A stretch of DNA of 64,000 nucleotides from Peromyscus leucopus (Eukaryota > Chordata > Mammalia > Rodentia > Cricetidae), in the NCBI RefSeq assembly GCF_004664715.2, contig NC_051071.1, positions 8,993,410 through 9,057,409 on the forward strand, written 5' to 3'. The first letter of the stretch is position 1; every line of letters begins with the position of its first letter. The notes beneath the pieces are model-generated. The model saw only the letters and a list, made by a program, of their open reading frames with translations. It ran no database searches and was not told the DNA's origin. The translations under genes and the position numbers were made by a program. Shown here in pieces: positions 11,738 through 24,127 of the stretch.

Positions 11738-12234
11738 TCCTTGGTTTTAAAATGACTCACAGAAAGCATCTAGAGACCCATGGAGCGCAGCATTCATGCT
11801 TATACAGAGGAGAGTACAACAAGTGGACAGACTGGCTGTGAGGTGGTTAACAACGCATCGTGTTCTGGTGCAGCAAAACACGGAAGGGTTTCTTCCCACT
11901 CAAACATGACAAAGTAAATCAAAATATGTGATGAAAGATCATAGTCATCCTGACACCAACAGTTTCGCTCACATTCCCAGCTCTGGACCACTTCTGCCTA
12001 ATATGCGAAGGAAGGAAGCAATATGTCTCAAAGAGAAAAGTTTGAAAGAAGGCTCAGTGAGGTGATGTCAAGCAAAGCAGCTCACTCATGTGTGTGAATT
12101 CCTGTTATATCTGAGGCCTTGTTCAAGTTCTGCCACTTGTCTCCCCAACCTCTCTGTTATGTTGTGGGGACAGAGGGTAGGAAGAAGTATCAGGCCTGCT
12201 GGAGACAGGTCCTGGGTCATGACCATGGCACTGA
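11738..12234. other. Unique noncoding stretch
   Basis: No repeat or gene recognised. Opposed 60-80 codon frames near 12090-12338 have no recognisable similarity. Confidence 0.45.
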
Positions 12235-12345
12235 GCCATGAAGAAAGGCTTAAACTTTGTGCCTCAGTTTCCCCTTCTTTAGAATGCAGTTCATGTTGGG
12301 TCTTGATATATCTGGTCACTCTGAAAGTGAACTGTTAAGGGAGGG
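12235..12345 (+). repeat. Possible degraded MIR fragment
   Basis: The block 'tttgtgcctcagtttcccct' followed by 'tctttagaatg' resembles the MIR core 'tgcctcagtttcctcatctg'. The flanks are too eroded to extend it. Confidence 0.4.
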
Positions 12346-13404
12346 TGAAGGACGCTCCTGAAGTAAGTGTTAAATAAACAGAAATCATCACTGTGATGAA
12401 CCATTCATTGGATTCTTGGAGGAGCAGCCTGATAGTGATGAAGGGATATTTCAGCTTTCACTGTGACTGTTTTTAAAAGTGTGGATCACACACTTGTAAC
12501 ATGCTGTTTGTGATTTAGTTGCTTACTCCAATGTATTTTTTACTTGCCACAATCTGAGCAATGAGTGAAACAGAATTCAATAGACCTCTGAGAATAAAAT
12601 AGTCTTTGAAATTGAAAACAAAGGAATAGATTTTCTGTATATCCACTTTTGCTCAACTTTTCTGAAATTGGTACCTTGTGAGGGGGCCAGATGACACAGG
12701 AAATTTGAAATCCCCATACTTTGCATTGGCAAAGGGCTTTTAAATTAAAAATCTACAATCATCTTACCAATATTAGCCGGCAGTTCATTAGCATTAGCCC
12801 TAAGATTTTTGGTTCAGTCCAGCCCCATAGCACTAATTAACTAAAGCATCTCTTACTTTCACCCTTCAGGTGATTTTCACGAAGTGCTTATAATTTATTT
12901 CCAAAGATCATACACATTTGCACCACGAATGCTTTATATTTTCATTTTGGTTTTCTTATAAAAATACAAGTCCATTATATAAGTAAGCAAATGTCATAGT
13001 TGTGTGTGTGTTTGTGTATTCTGTGTATATAATATAAGTGTGAATACATGTATATATGTATCATACATCATATATATCATACAATAGATATTTTTTCAAC
13101 ATTTACATATTCTTAGACATGAAATGATAATGTAGTATGTCAGTGGATTATTGATGATTTATAGTGTGAAAAATAAAAATAAATTTAGTATTTTTAACAG
13201 TCGAAAGTAAATATAACCTCATAGAGACTCCTGAAGTTTTGTGAACTGAAATCCACAATACAGGCTCTTGGTGAGGAAAGTTATACCTTCTTTTGAAGAG
13301 ATACATACATATAAAAGGGAAACACATGGCCAAGAGAATGTTCTAGAAAATAAGTGTAACTTGTGTGCATAGAATGTTCTGTTAAAATTAAGAGAGAAAT
13401 AAAG
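12346..13404. other. Unique A+T-rich noncoding stretch
   Basis: At 13000-13120 there is an imperfect TG/TA-rich low-complexity tract. No gene is seen. Confidence 0.5.
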
Positions 13405-13502
13405 TGTGAGGGGCATTGCAGAGTACTTGGGAGACTGAAGTGGGAAGATTGCTACAGTTTCAGGCCATCCAGGGCCTACATAGTCAGGCCTTGTCTCAGA
13501 AT

Positions 13503-13546
<44 letters not shown>

Positions 13547-13547
13547 T
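13405..13547 (+). mobile_element. Diverged B1/PB1 SINE with (AAT)n tail
   Basis: The order 'agagtacttgggagactgaa', 'gggaagattgctacagtttc', 'aggccatccagggcctacat', 'ccttgtctcag' follows the B1 body in the forward direction. It ends in about 14 AAT units (13506-13546), most likely grown from the SINE's A-rich tail. The AAT tract produces poly-N and poly-I translations on the two strands. Confidence 0.75.
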
Positions 13548-13550
13548 AGT

Positions 13551-13911
13551 ATTTTGGTTTGAATGTGAAATGCCCCCCATAGACTCCTGTTTGGCCCCAG
13601 ATATTGGTGCTGTTTGCAAGGTATGGAATCTTTAGGAGGTGGAGCCTTGCTAGAGGAACCATGTCACTAGGGCAGGCTTTGACATTTGACAGACTGGCCC
13701 CATTGTGTTCTCTTCATCTGTTTCCTGAGCGCAGATGTGATGTGATGAGCTAGCTTGCTGCCCCTGCCACCATACTGGCTCTGCACATTGCTGTGTCTTA
13801 GTCACTGTGATGGACTCCATCTCCATGAGACAATGAGACAAAATAAATTCTTTCTCCCTGTTTTTGTCAGGATATTTTATCACAGCACTGGAAAAGAAGC
13901 TAATAAAGACT
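13551..13911 (+). mobile_element. MaLR-type solo LTR, forward orientation
   Basis: The sequence follows the plan shared by MaLR LTRs: 'ggtttgaatgtgaaatgccc' near the start, 'ttaggaggtggagccttgct', 'gccaccatactgg', 'gtgatggactccat', an AATAAA poly(A) signal ('acaaaataaattctttc', about 13840), and 'ttttatcacagcactgg' near the 3' end. It directly follows the (AAT)n tail at 13547. The family assignment rests on similarity in layout to primate THE1/MST LTRs and to rodent MT-type LTRs; the subfamily is not assigned. Confidence 0.65.
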
Positions 13912-14125
13912 GTATCAGGAAGGAAACATGGGTGCTGCATTTCAATTTGGCTTAGAAGCCAGCTGTCTCTATTGATGGTGGGATCAGCTAGTTGACTGAT
14001 AGAGTTCTTACACCACTGAGTAGAACATGTGACATGTTCACAACCTATTCTGAATTTCCCAACCTGGTACCAAGACTTCTTGATCTAGGTTTCTCTATTC
14101 TGTTACTGACCAAAAAGAGGATGTA

Positions 14126-14493
14126 GATCTATGTTGCTAGATTCTAATGGCTCCCTCAGGGGAGGGGATGAGAAGGCGAGACATCAACAGCATAGATACT
14201 GGGAGTCAGTTGAAGGCAAACAACAAAAGTGTTTATTTAATAATGGGGAAGGCCTTACATACCCTCCTCCCAGCACCCAGTCTCTGTTGAAATCTGGTAG
14301 CATTGCAAGGTCATCCCTCATTGGCTAGGCGTGATCAGGACTCTGACAGTGACCAGGAACTCTGACAGCACCTGTTGCTAGGCCCTCAGGCAGACTCCAG
14401 ATTGGCTCATAAGGAAGAACATTATGTGCATGCCTTGGCAACTGTTCTGAGCCAATTTCCTTGACCCTATGGGCCTGTCCTACTACAGATCTA
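14126..14493 (-). mobile_element. Solo retroviral LTR (ERVK-like), minus strand, with 6-bp TSD
   Basis: The 356-bp unit 14132-14487 begins TGTTG and ends CTACA (TG...CA, termini TGT/ACA). It is flanked by the identical hexamer 'gatcta' at 14126-14131 and 14488-14493. On the minus strand an AATAAA signal (complement of 14232-14237) lies roughly two-thirds of the way through, fitting a U3-R-U5 order, with CCAAT-type sequence (complement of ATTGG, about 14401 and 14320) upstream. Six-base duplications are typical of class II (ERVK-type) elements. No internal viral genes are present, so this is a recombined solo LTR. I do not recognise the family. Confidence 0.78.
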
Positions 14494-16429
14494 GTCAACC
14501 AAGCTCTCAGCATCACATGCTATAAAATCTAGATTGTCTTGATGAACAGAAGTGGTAAGATGTGAATGATAGATATGTTCATTAGAACCCAATTTCATGA
14601 CATGTGGTAAAAGTAAAAAGAAAAATTTACTTTTACAGAATTGACTATGCTTGTATTTCTGACAGTGGGTCACAGGTCTGTCCATTATTTTAAGTGGTGG
14701 CTTTGCTAAAGGATAAGAATGACTTATTCTTCTGATTAGTTGATGGCAAGAAGAAGTAAACTCATGTATTTGCTTCACTATTGAAAAGCTATTGGAAGGC
14801 GGCAACTATAGGTCAAATATAATGAAGGGGAGTCTAAAATATGTACATATAGATTTAAGCCCTTATGATTCCCCATTCTTAGGCTTTCAGACATGAGAAA
14901 CATGAAGCCAAATGGTAGTGGCACAGCTGGTAAAGACCAAGTTGATTAGCTTTGAAAGCCCAGCAAGAGACAAACCAGTGTGACTAGTGGATATTTATGC
15001 AATGCCAGTCTTTCTGGGGTGACAGCTGGTCCTTCTAAGACTAGACTAGGGCCTCTTCAGGTTATTTTAGAAGCATCCTTTCAGAATATATGAATGAACT
15101 GAACTACTACAAGTCACAGGAGAAGTCAGGACTTGTAACAGTCTTCGTAAAGTCAAGGTTGTGAAATGAGGCTGGGTGGGTGTTGAGGTTTTGTGCAGAA
15201 GGCTCTCCTAAAGCTAGTAGCTTAGGTGAGCTGAAAATCCCTACACATCTGTTAAGTGTTTAAATGTGTCAGCTAGTGTGCTGGACTGTAAACCTCCAAT
15301 GGCCTCTCAAACCCAAGAGTCTAGAAATCCAACAGAATATGGATTTGAGTGAACTGTGGTGATGAAATTCTATACTAAAGAAATGAAATAAATGGAGAAC
15401 AGTTGGTAGCAGAAATACCTTGAGCTCAAATCTCTGATTCTCTGCCAAGTGATACATTTTGTTTCAAAGCAGTTCAAAAGGAGAGGGTTCCTCAGATGGT
15501 AATTAGCCTCTGAACTTTTATTTAATATGTGGTTTGGTGAGTTCTTCAGAACTGGTCAGTTCTTTAGAACTGACACCAGGAAAGGGCCTTCTTGTTCCAA
15601 ATCTTCAGGTAAACTTCACAGATGACCCTAAATCCCTATTATATGTGACACACTGAACCCTGGCTGATTACCATCCATTGTTTAAGTGATGGGGAAAAAA
15701 AAAAACACTGACCACAAAGACAATCTGAAAGCTGTGCATAAATTCTCCAGATGTTTCTTTTAGCTATGAATGATTACTTTTTGGAAGCAAAGACCCTCTG
15801 AGTTGAGATCATCTTCATTAAAGTATTTGTTTTTTTCAAATCTAAACAATATTGTTTATTTCTTTTCTTTCCAAAATAGGTGCTACTTCAGTGTGTTTTC
15901 CAACGTCTAACATTTGGTTTTATTTTGATTTCATATTAAATTGTGTGTGTTTAAAAGGCCAATACTATCTCTGACTCCTTGGAGCATGCCACAGTCTGGG
16001 CACTGTGAAGGACCTCCTTAAATGCTCTCCCATCAGACTAGAGAAAATTAAGGAAAAATGATAAATGCCAGGTATAACACCATTGGGAATCTTAGACCAG
16101 TGAGAGGACATTCAGGGGACAACTGGTGAAATTGGATAAACTCTGTCAATTATATAATGACTAGATTTTAAAGTTAACTCCCTGGTTTTTGATAATTGAA
16201 CTATCTTATTAACACTAATTAATATTTGACATATGCTAACATTTAAGGAATCTGGATAAAGGTCATATATGGATCCTTCGTACTATTTTTACAAATGTTT
16301 TGCAAGTCTGAAAAAATACAATAAAAAGAAAAAAAGTGATATATCTCCCAACAGCCTCAATCAAAATAGTTCAGAGCAAGATGGATTGATATTTTACTAA
16401 TCACTAAACACTTAGAGGAGAGGAGGAAG
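14494..16429. other. Unique noncoding stretch
   Basis: No repeat recognised apart from A-runs near 15696-15706 and 16310-16335. No frame longer than about 100 codons and none with recognisable similarity. Confidence 0.5.
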
Positions 16430-17080
16430 TGCTCCCACGTCTTGCATAAATCATAGGCAGCATGTTGTGAGATGCTATTGGCAGGCTTTCCTTGAAATTA
16501 GCAATATCAGATCACGGGAAAGTGGTAGTTGGCTAGAAGGGCATTTGTCCACCTGATCTTTGGAACTCTGTCAACCGAGCTGATATGGAGTGAATTCCCT
16601 ACTTAATTCTATCGGAAGGAGCCTAAAAGATGACTTCAAGCTGACTAGGATTTAATTTTCAATGCTAACCTTCAATTAATTTGTAACTTTTTTGGCACTC
16701 GGTTTGCTGGAATGGCTGTAATTATGTTGTTTTCTGAACGGTGAATTCATTCAGGGCATACTCTCCAGACTGTTTATACAGCTGGAAAATAGCTATGGTA
16801 ACAGATGAGGGGGAAAAGTTAATGAGGAACTCCCTTTAAAAATTCAGTTATCTCTCTGTGTGTTTTTAAGCGTCCCCTGAGCCTTTATTGGGTAGCTTAA
16901 ACTAAATTTTTCATGGTCACCATTTTAAATGAGCTAGTAATAAACTCACTGGATATTTTAATATTTTAAATGCTGTCTTGAATTTGAATGCATACTTGAA
17001 ATGGCAAAGGAGGCAGCTTAATGCCTTTTAATCTACTGCTCACCAATTGCTGAAGAAAGGCATATTGGTTTTCCATTAAG
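16430..17080. promoter_or_regulatory. Candidate conserved noncoding element, homeodomain-motif rich
   Basis: The stretch has no repeats and retains scattered CpGs ('gatcacggg', 'caaccgag', 'atcggaag', 'actcgg', 'gaacgg'). It has many ATTA/TAAT-type sites: 'cttcaattaatttgtaa' (about 16670), 'tgtaattatg' (about 16718), 'gttaatgag' (about 16818), 'gcttaatgcc' (about 17017). These are typical of developmental enhancers. The call is inference without an alignment. Confidence 0.3.
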
Positions 17081-19720
17081 GAGACCAAGCTTGTTGTCCA
17101 CAAATCTCTCCTTCGCCAAAACTGCTCTTAGTGTTTTCTGAAATTCTCTCCATGATCAGTTCATACTCAGGCAGGGTGTATTGCTTCCATATTGGTGTCA
17201 TCACAAAAACTGCCCATGAGGCAAGCAAGAGAGCACACAGAGGATCTTCTGAAGTTCACATGCAATCATGAAGTTTCCCTTCTGTTTGGACAAAAGAGAA
17301 GCTCTTAGTATTTCCCATCCTGAAAGCTTGCCTTTAACCAAGTACTACATGAACTGAAGGAGGCTGGTTCTCTCGCTGAAAATAAATAAAAGACTCTGAC
17401 TGCCACGTCTGCGTTTCTGCTCTAGAAGCATCAGAGTGGGACTGGTGATTTACAGTGTTAGTTCCCAGGCGATACTGATGCCGCTGGTCCTGGGGACACA
17501 GACAGTGCCCATTCAAGGCAGAGGTCTGGAATGTGGCTCTGGAGTCATCTCTCATGGTTGTAAGTATCTCATGAGAATTATCTTGCTCATCCTTTCACAG
17601 CCTGTCCATGGCTGCTTCAAGTAACAACAGGAGACTTGAGGGCATCAGCCCTCTATATCTTCACCTCCAGACAACTGTGCATTGAGAATATTTGGAAAAA
17701 CATCGACATGAGCAGATTTTTTTTTTTTTTTTGCTATTTTTCTCTAAAAAATTACTATTTACCCAGCATTCATTCTGCACTATCAATAATTTAGAGATGT
17801 CATAAGGAACACAGGGGGCTATGAATGAGGGTGTGGGCAGCACTGTGAATTGTAGACAAGGGCCTCAAAACATTCACAGATTAGTGCCCTAGGCATCTTG
17901 AAATCAGTCCCTAGTGCCTGCAGTTGGGAGGAATCAGGTTGTCCATGTAGTTTTGCCTTCTTTCTTTGTTTTTAAAATGTCATTTAAAAAATGTCATTTT
18001 AAAAACATCTTTTTAAAGTTAGCCTGAAAATGATTGGTTTCTTATGTATATGTCATTAGCTTTTGTTCCTGTAAATATATTTATTATATGGCTTTTGTAG
18101 AAGCTGGCCAATGCCTGCCCTAAGGTGATACTTCTGACTCAGCTATCCAGTATGAGTGAGGTGTTGATGTGGTCTGCACTGCACAGCAGGACAGAACCCA
18201 CATTCCCTACCTGCCTCTCCTCCTTCTCCTGCCCGTGCTCCTCCTGCATTGCAGAAATGGCTCTGTGTTAGGCATTTATCCCGCACTCATTTGTTTCCTC
18301 CTCAGAGAGGATTTGCATCTTAATGATTCTCTCTTATTAACTTTCTCTCCTGGGAAATACATTTGCCATATCACAAGTGAAGAGAGTCCATTTGCCATCC
18401 CCATCTCCATCCATGCTGGGAGCAGGGAAAGCCTCCCTTTTCCCAACTGGGCAAGACCCAGGCTCCTCTGCAAAGGCATACTTAGAGCAGAAGAGAACAT
18501 TTCCAGGTTCAGAGCAATTTCCCACTATGGCCTCCTATCCTGGCCCTGCAGCCTAAAACCCCAGTGAATAAAACCTATTTTTGATGATTGCTTGGTTGAT
18601 GTAATGATTTTCACTCATCTCTAAATGTTGGTTCTCACCAAAACCATCATAGATCTGTGAGGACCTCCTCCATCCTACGATTCTAAGATTTTGATTCACT
18701 GAGCATCCTGGCTCTCAGCCCTGTCACGCGCTCCATTCTTTTATAATCGCCTGTCTGGGAACTCACTGTTGTGCTTATGTGTCCCCACAAGCTGCATCCT
18801 TAGCGGTCTGCTGCAATGTGACATCTAAACTTATTTTTTGGATGAATAAAAAAAATAGATAAACTTTCAGATGAGTAAATATTCCTCATAACTCACCTGC
18901 ATGTGGAATGTTGACTGACAACCCACGGCCCTGTGGGTCCCTCCAACACAGAATTCCAAGTCTGTTCCTTTGGGAGCATGCCTCTGCTTACCAATAGTTA
19001 ATCAGAGTTGTAACTACGAGGATGATGACGAGTTTTCCATCTGTCAAATGGATCAAGTCTAATCAGCCCATGGAACCCCACCCCTCACATCCAGACTCTC
19101 AGGATCGCTGGCACCACCTCCACTTGTGGCATCAGTACATCCACTTGCTTTCTTTTTTTCCCAGTGTTAGGCCATTTCTTCTTCTCTTGTTCTAGGATTT
19201 TTTTCTTGGAGATTCACTCTTCAGTCTTAAGCTGGGAAACAAAGGTGAAAGCACATTCTGCATTCTGTTTTTACTCTTCAAGAGGAAAGAGGATAGGGGC
19301 ATGATTCATGTTTTGTACTTAGTGCTTTTCAGAATTACAGGCAAGTGTATCTGGGGAGAGGGCAGCTCTCAAGGCCCTCTATTTTAAACATCTGTTTTTA
19401 AACAGTAGCTGTCTCTTTAGAGATGCTCATGGCTGTGACATTTGCAGATTGGCTACAATGGAAGGTCAGTAACACTGCAGTGTTACAAAGCACATCCCCT
19501 TTCTGCTTGGTCCCTCTGGGGAAAAGTCATTCAGACACCTTTGAAAGCCTGGACCATTGCACTGCCCAGGTGGAAAGGTGACTTTTAAGGGCAGTGAGTA
19601 CCGAGTTTTCTCACTTCATCCCAATTATGAAAATGCCTTTACTAAACAGCAAATTGAAAATTACAACACTTGGATCTGCAGAGAGATGTAGGCATATGTT
19701 CCTGAATGAGCAATCTCTGC
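17081..19720. other. Unique noncoding stretch
   Basis: T- and A-runs occur at about 17718-17733 and 19727-19745. A 132-codon frame at 18169-18567 resembles no known protein and is overlapped by antisense frames, so I treat it as chance. One octamer-like ATTTGCAT lies near 18311. Confidence 0.45.
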
Positions 19721-19745
19721 CACACCAAAAAAAAAAAAAAAAAAA

Positions 19746-22233
19746 GATCATCTCCCCACTTTTAAATTTTGGAGTCACCTGCAATTATTTACCCCTTTAT
19801 GTTTCAGGTCATCTGCATCAGAACTTCATTAGCAATCTAATATTTCACATTAGAGCCAGTTTCCTTGTCATTCTTCATGCGTTCCAATGCAAACATCAGT
19901 GCATGGCCTTCCAAAGTGAGGAGGCTAACAGGAAGACAACAGAAGGACCAAACCTGATTGTTATAGCCAAGAACTCTAAGGTGGGCTTACATCCTGCATG
20001 AGGCTGTATTTGAATGTTGACTTGAAGAAAGAGTTGGGCAGCTAGAGAAGAAAACAAAGAGCTTTCAGTGTAGGAGGTGGGGGTTCAGGCCAAGGGCAAG
20101 GACAGCCCTGAGTATGCTGACTTGGGTAACCTCACTTGTTCTGCATGGCTACAGTTTTGGAGAAGTGGTGTGGCAAGAAGGTTGGAAACCAAGCGGAAAT
20201 TGGGATTTGGAGGGAGCTGATTTTTAAAGAGTTTGACGGCTCACAGGAAATAAAACAACTTCAGCCTCCAAGTACCTTGGAATCCTCTGGATCAGTGACC
20301 TGGCCCTGGTAACACCCAGGCTTGGTCATCCCCTCCTCTTACTGCCTGGTCTTCTCCGTGGAGTTTTCGAACACAGAGCTTATCTTCCTGAAGTCGGTAC
20401 ATTGAAAGTGAGGAGCTGATACTCTGATGCTCTTGATCATCTTGGTGGGCCAGCTAGCTCACTTTAGGTACATTTGTGTAGAATAGTGCCAGAGAGCTAC
20501 TTTGGAAGCTAGAGGTGATAAGATGAGTTGCTTCCCACATCATTGTCTTTTCCCTCTTGGGCACACAGAAATTCCTACAGCCTCCCCTGTCCTTACTTTG
20601 ATCCACTCTCACTCTGGACAATAGATTTGGAAGAGAAGGGATGAAATTTAATTTCTGGTAAAATTATTTAGACAGTATGAGGGTTTATTTCATGATTTTC
20701 GGCTTGCTGCCAACACAAAACTGGTAGACCCACTCTCAAAACATGAGTGATAACTGGGTCTCTGAATGACCATGAGGAGGAGAAGTATGTACTGTCCTGT
20801 GTAAAGCAGGAAAGCCATTGTGTACCTGAGATTTTAGCATAAATTTGCTACCACTGCCAGGGTGACATTTGGGATGTAGGGGGTCCTGAAATTTGCACAA
20901 TGCCAGGCACGGTGCTCTTACAAAAAATAGAACACAGAAACAGCTTATCTTTGCAAAAATTCAAAAACATGTAAGACCATGGAAACCCATGCCTTTCCCA
21001 GGGCCTTTGTAGCTAACTTCATCAACATCACTGTAAAACTGTCTCTCTCTTCCAGCGGCTTTTTCATCCCTGAGATGTATTTCACGGTGGAAAGAAAGCT
21101 TTGTTTCTGTATATGTATGTTTCTGCATCCCTGTAAAGGCTGGGATGGTTTTGGAGTGGGGCTGCTGACGAGCCCTATTTCTCTGAAGCTGTTCCTTATG
21201 GTAGCATATTTGAAGCCATACATGTACATAAGAACAAAGATGATTCTTTGGATGAGGGATATATCCCTTCACATTTGGCGATAGTCCTGCTTTTACTTGC
21301 ACTACCCTTGTTTGTAGAATTATGTCAGAAGTTCTTAATGACTGAATGACTGATTGATCCATCTCTTTATTCATTCATACCCTGAGTATTTATGTCAGCT
21401 ACTATTCTAGTTAAAAGTGTCATGAGGAACGACATATACATTTTGCCTGACTCCTAACAATTAAAGATCTAGCCAAACTCAGTTATCCATTATAATTAGA
21501 AGACATAGAGCCTTTAGTTTACTGTCTCTGGTCTGTGGGGCAAGACTATCCTTCTGAGCAAAAAGGGATTGAATGACCTTTGCCCTTTTCCTACTTCCTA
21601 CTTAAAGCATGCAGAGAAAATAAATTAGGCCATTCAGGAAAATGGCCTTGGACCTAGGAAGAATAGTGCTATTTATTTTCAAATCATTAGCTCCAATGAA
21701 TCTAATAATAGACCTACACATTAATAATGCAATTTATGAACTCTAAAATAAATAGGTGTGATTATGAAATGCCATGATTGGAAATATGTAGATGGAAGTG
21801 GGATCACTTTTCTTCTAGTCCTTAGTAACCACCCAAAGTGGGCCATGTTCCTTGGTAGTGGATTGTGAGAGCATCTAGACTTCTAAGCACAGGCTAATGT
21901 GAATAGTTTCTACCCAACTTTTTACAAGATGTACATGCATGTCCTTTAGGCCTCTTTCTCATTGTTGTTGTTGAAATTTTTGTTAAATTTGCAATATCTC
22001 ATAGCAGTCAAGTAGGTTTTGTGGAACTGAAGCAAAATTCAGAGCTTGGGTGCACTCAGTCCACAGCTGCAATATGAGTGGGGTTCTTGGATTAGCACCT
22101 ACACATTTCTCCAGTCCAAAGCAGCTTCTGTGGGAAGTTCTCCATTCCTGTTGTGCAAATTACAAAGGCTCAACAGTGACAGATTTTTTGTTCTTAGTGC
22201 CAACCCCTGATTCCCACCCTGCTGCCCCAAGAG
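19746..22233. other. Unique noncoding stretch
   Basis: Opposed frames of 101 (+) and 137 (-) codons at about 20961-21374 overlap each other and match nothing I know. No SINE or LTR is recognised. Confidence 0.45.

Positions 22234-22271
<38 letters not shown>
22234..22271. repeat. (TG)n microsatellite
   Basis: About 18 TG units after 'gagc'. Confidence 0.95.
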
Positions 22272-22273
<2 letters not shown>

Positions 22274-22729
22274 AAATAACAGCCACATATTTTAAATGAA
22301 AGAAAACTTAAATAGGTCCAAAACTGTCATGGCTTTTAAGGTATTATATAAGTGATTAAATTTTATCATGAGGAGACAACTAGCTAATGGTTTTAGTGGA
22401 ACACATAAAACCTCATAAAACACAAAAGTTAAATTTTGTCATATAATGGGAATCGGTTAGAGAAACCAACAGAGTTTCCTTTCTCCCTGAATAAATTCTA
22501 AACAGTCCTTAGAAAATGAATTACCAGACTGCAAATCAGGATGAAATATTCTATAGCCATAAAACTAAAGCTACTTGCAGACCACTTAGTTGGGGCAGGA
22601 ACAGAAAAAGATGGGGAAAGAACAAGTCATCGACACTGCTGTGGTTTCCCTGCCAATGGCATCAGATGATAGGCTGTGCCTCCATTTTAACATTGACCTT
22701 GTTTAGAACAACCCGAATCCAGTCCTCAG

Positions 22730-23250
22730 ACCTCCCTGACAGTCCCCACCCGTGACAGAAAGCACGCACCCCCTGAGAGCGCTTTCAGCTGGAGCTTTGC
22801 CAATAGAAGTAATTACGCGATGAAACTATTTAACTTTGACTAAAATACTCTCACCAGGTTCTTGCAAACGGTGTGTCTTATATCTTGTCGAAGCAATTTT
22901 ATATCATGCCTTTAAAGTACAGTAATGGCCCCTTGCATTGACAGAATCCTCGTAAAAAGAGAAGACCAAGACCTGGCTCATGAAGTGGTATTGATTTTCT
23001 GAGTCCCTGCTCGAGTTGCCAAAGATACAACACTGTTGTTAGGGAGAGGCGCTGCTTTGGCCTTCAATATCACAGGAGGGTTCCGCAGTAAGCACAGGCA
23101 TCAGGAGGCCCTGGCGATAAATAATGTATCGGGGTGATAACTGCCTGTAGTACTTGGTTAGTTTGAAAATGACTCAGCGCTTGTTCGTCTCAAATGCTTC
23201 TGAGTGTCACCAGTAGCTGAGACACACTGTTCTCTATAAAAACAGTGCTC
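22730..23250. promoter_or_regulatory. Candidate conserved noncoding element with retained CpGs
   Basis: No interspersed repeat lies here. CpGs are clustered in DNA that otherwise has few of them: 'gagagcgctttc', 'taattacgcgatg', 'cttgtcgaag', 'atcctcgtaa', 'gctcgagttg', 'gaggcgctgc', 'ttccgcag', 'ggcgataaat', 'gtatcggggtg', 'cagcgcttgttcgtc'. TAATTA and AP-1-like 'tgactcag' (about 23170) motifs are present. CpG retention outside an island suggests selective constraint or recent hypomethylation; this is inference. Confidence 0.3.
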
Positions 23251-24127
23251 AGACTCCTGGGGGTTAACATCTATGAAGGCTCTGTTTTAGGCAGATTTTT
23301 CTATATTTTAATCACCACTGAGGACAATGAACAGATTCAACTGCTGGCTGGAATGATGGCTTCAATTTGTTGTTTAAGGGAGCTTAAATGTGTCTGCAGA
23401 GCCGTGGCTATATCTAATACAGGTTAAGTTTGTTTTTAGTCATTTCTAGCAAGTCTGTATGAAGATTTATAATCTTGGGCAGAACACTGTGGATGTCATT
23501 ACAGACAGGAAGCAGAGGGAGCCACACATCCCAACCGGATGCCTGAAAATATGCACTTCCAGAAGCCTACAGAATGGTGTGACTTCATCTCTCTTGTTCA
23601 TTATTACATTGATAAACTGTGCAGTACCTAATACCAAATACAAGTAAGATGGACCATGGGTGATTTTCAAGGGAAATCAAAGTTATATCTTTTAATCTTT
23701 TGAGAATATGAGTAGTGACACTCAGACTCTTTTTCTCTTGGTGATGGTGGCAGGTATACTACAGAGAAACAGTAGGAATGCCACGATGCTGAACAGACCC
23801 TAGAGCAGAACTCTCGCTTTCGGAGAACGCTGATGGGGAGAACGGGAGATAAGTGTCAGCAGAACCAAAGTGAAGTCTCTTTAGCAGACTGATCATTCCT
23901 AATCCAACATTGGCAGAACCCAACTCCTACAAGCATAACCCCATTACACATTGTAGTCTCCCTTCACTCAGAAGAAAAGAGACCAGTCAGAAATAGAGAA
24001 CAGCCACCTGTAACCTCTCTAGGTGAACTGGGAAGACATTTGTCTATTAGCTTCTCTTTTCCTTCAATTGATAGGAGAAACTGGCCAATTGGCCGCTATT
24101 CTAATGAGCTTCCATTATCAATTTATT
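23251..24127. other. Unique noncoding stretch
   Basis: No repeat or gene recognised. Two opposed 60-70 codon frames near 23459-23670 are treated as chance. Confidence 0.45.

Noticed and set aside
12282..12361. Acceptor 'tttccccttctttag' paired with donor 'gaa|gtaagt'
   Set aside because: The acceptor is part of a MIR-like core and the enclosed about 80 nt have no supporting coding signal. It shows how easily pseudo-exons arise.
13405..13503. 5S rRNA-like fragment because of 'agggcctacatagtcaggcc'
   Set aside because: The order of blocks fits a B1 element, and the 5S internal promoter is absent.
13219..13662. 147-codon minus-strand frame containing poly-isoleucine
   Set aside because: It is the translation of the (AAT)n tail and flanking B1/LTR sequence.
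18169..18567. 132-codon frame with a leucine-rich N-terminus like a signal peptide
   Set aside because: The hydrophobic run comes from a CTC/CTG-rich stretch. There is no recognisable mature domain, and antisense frames overlap it.
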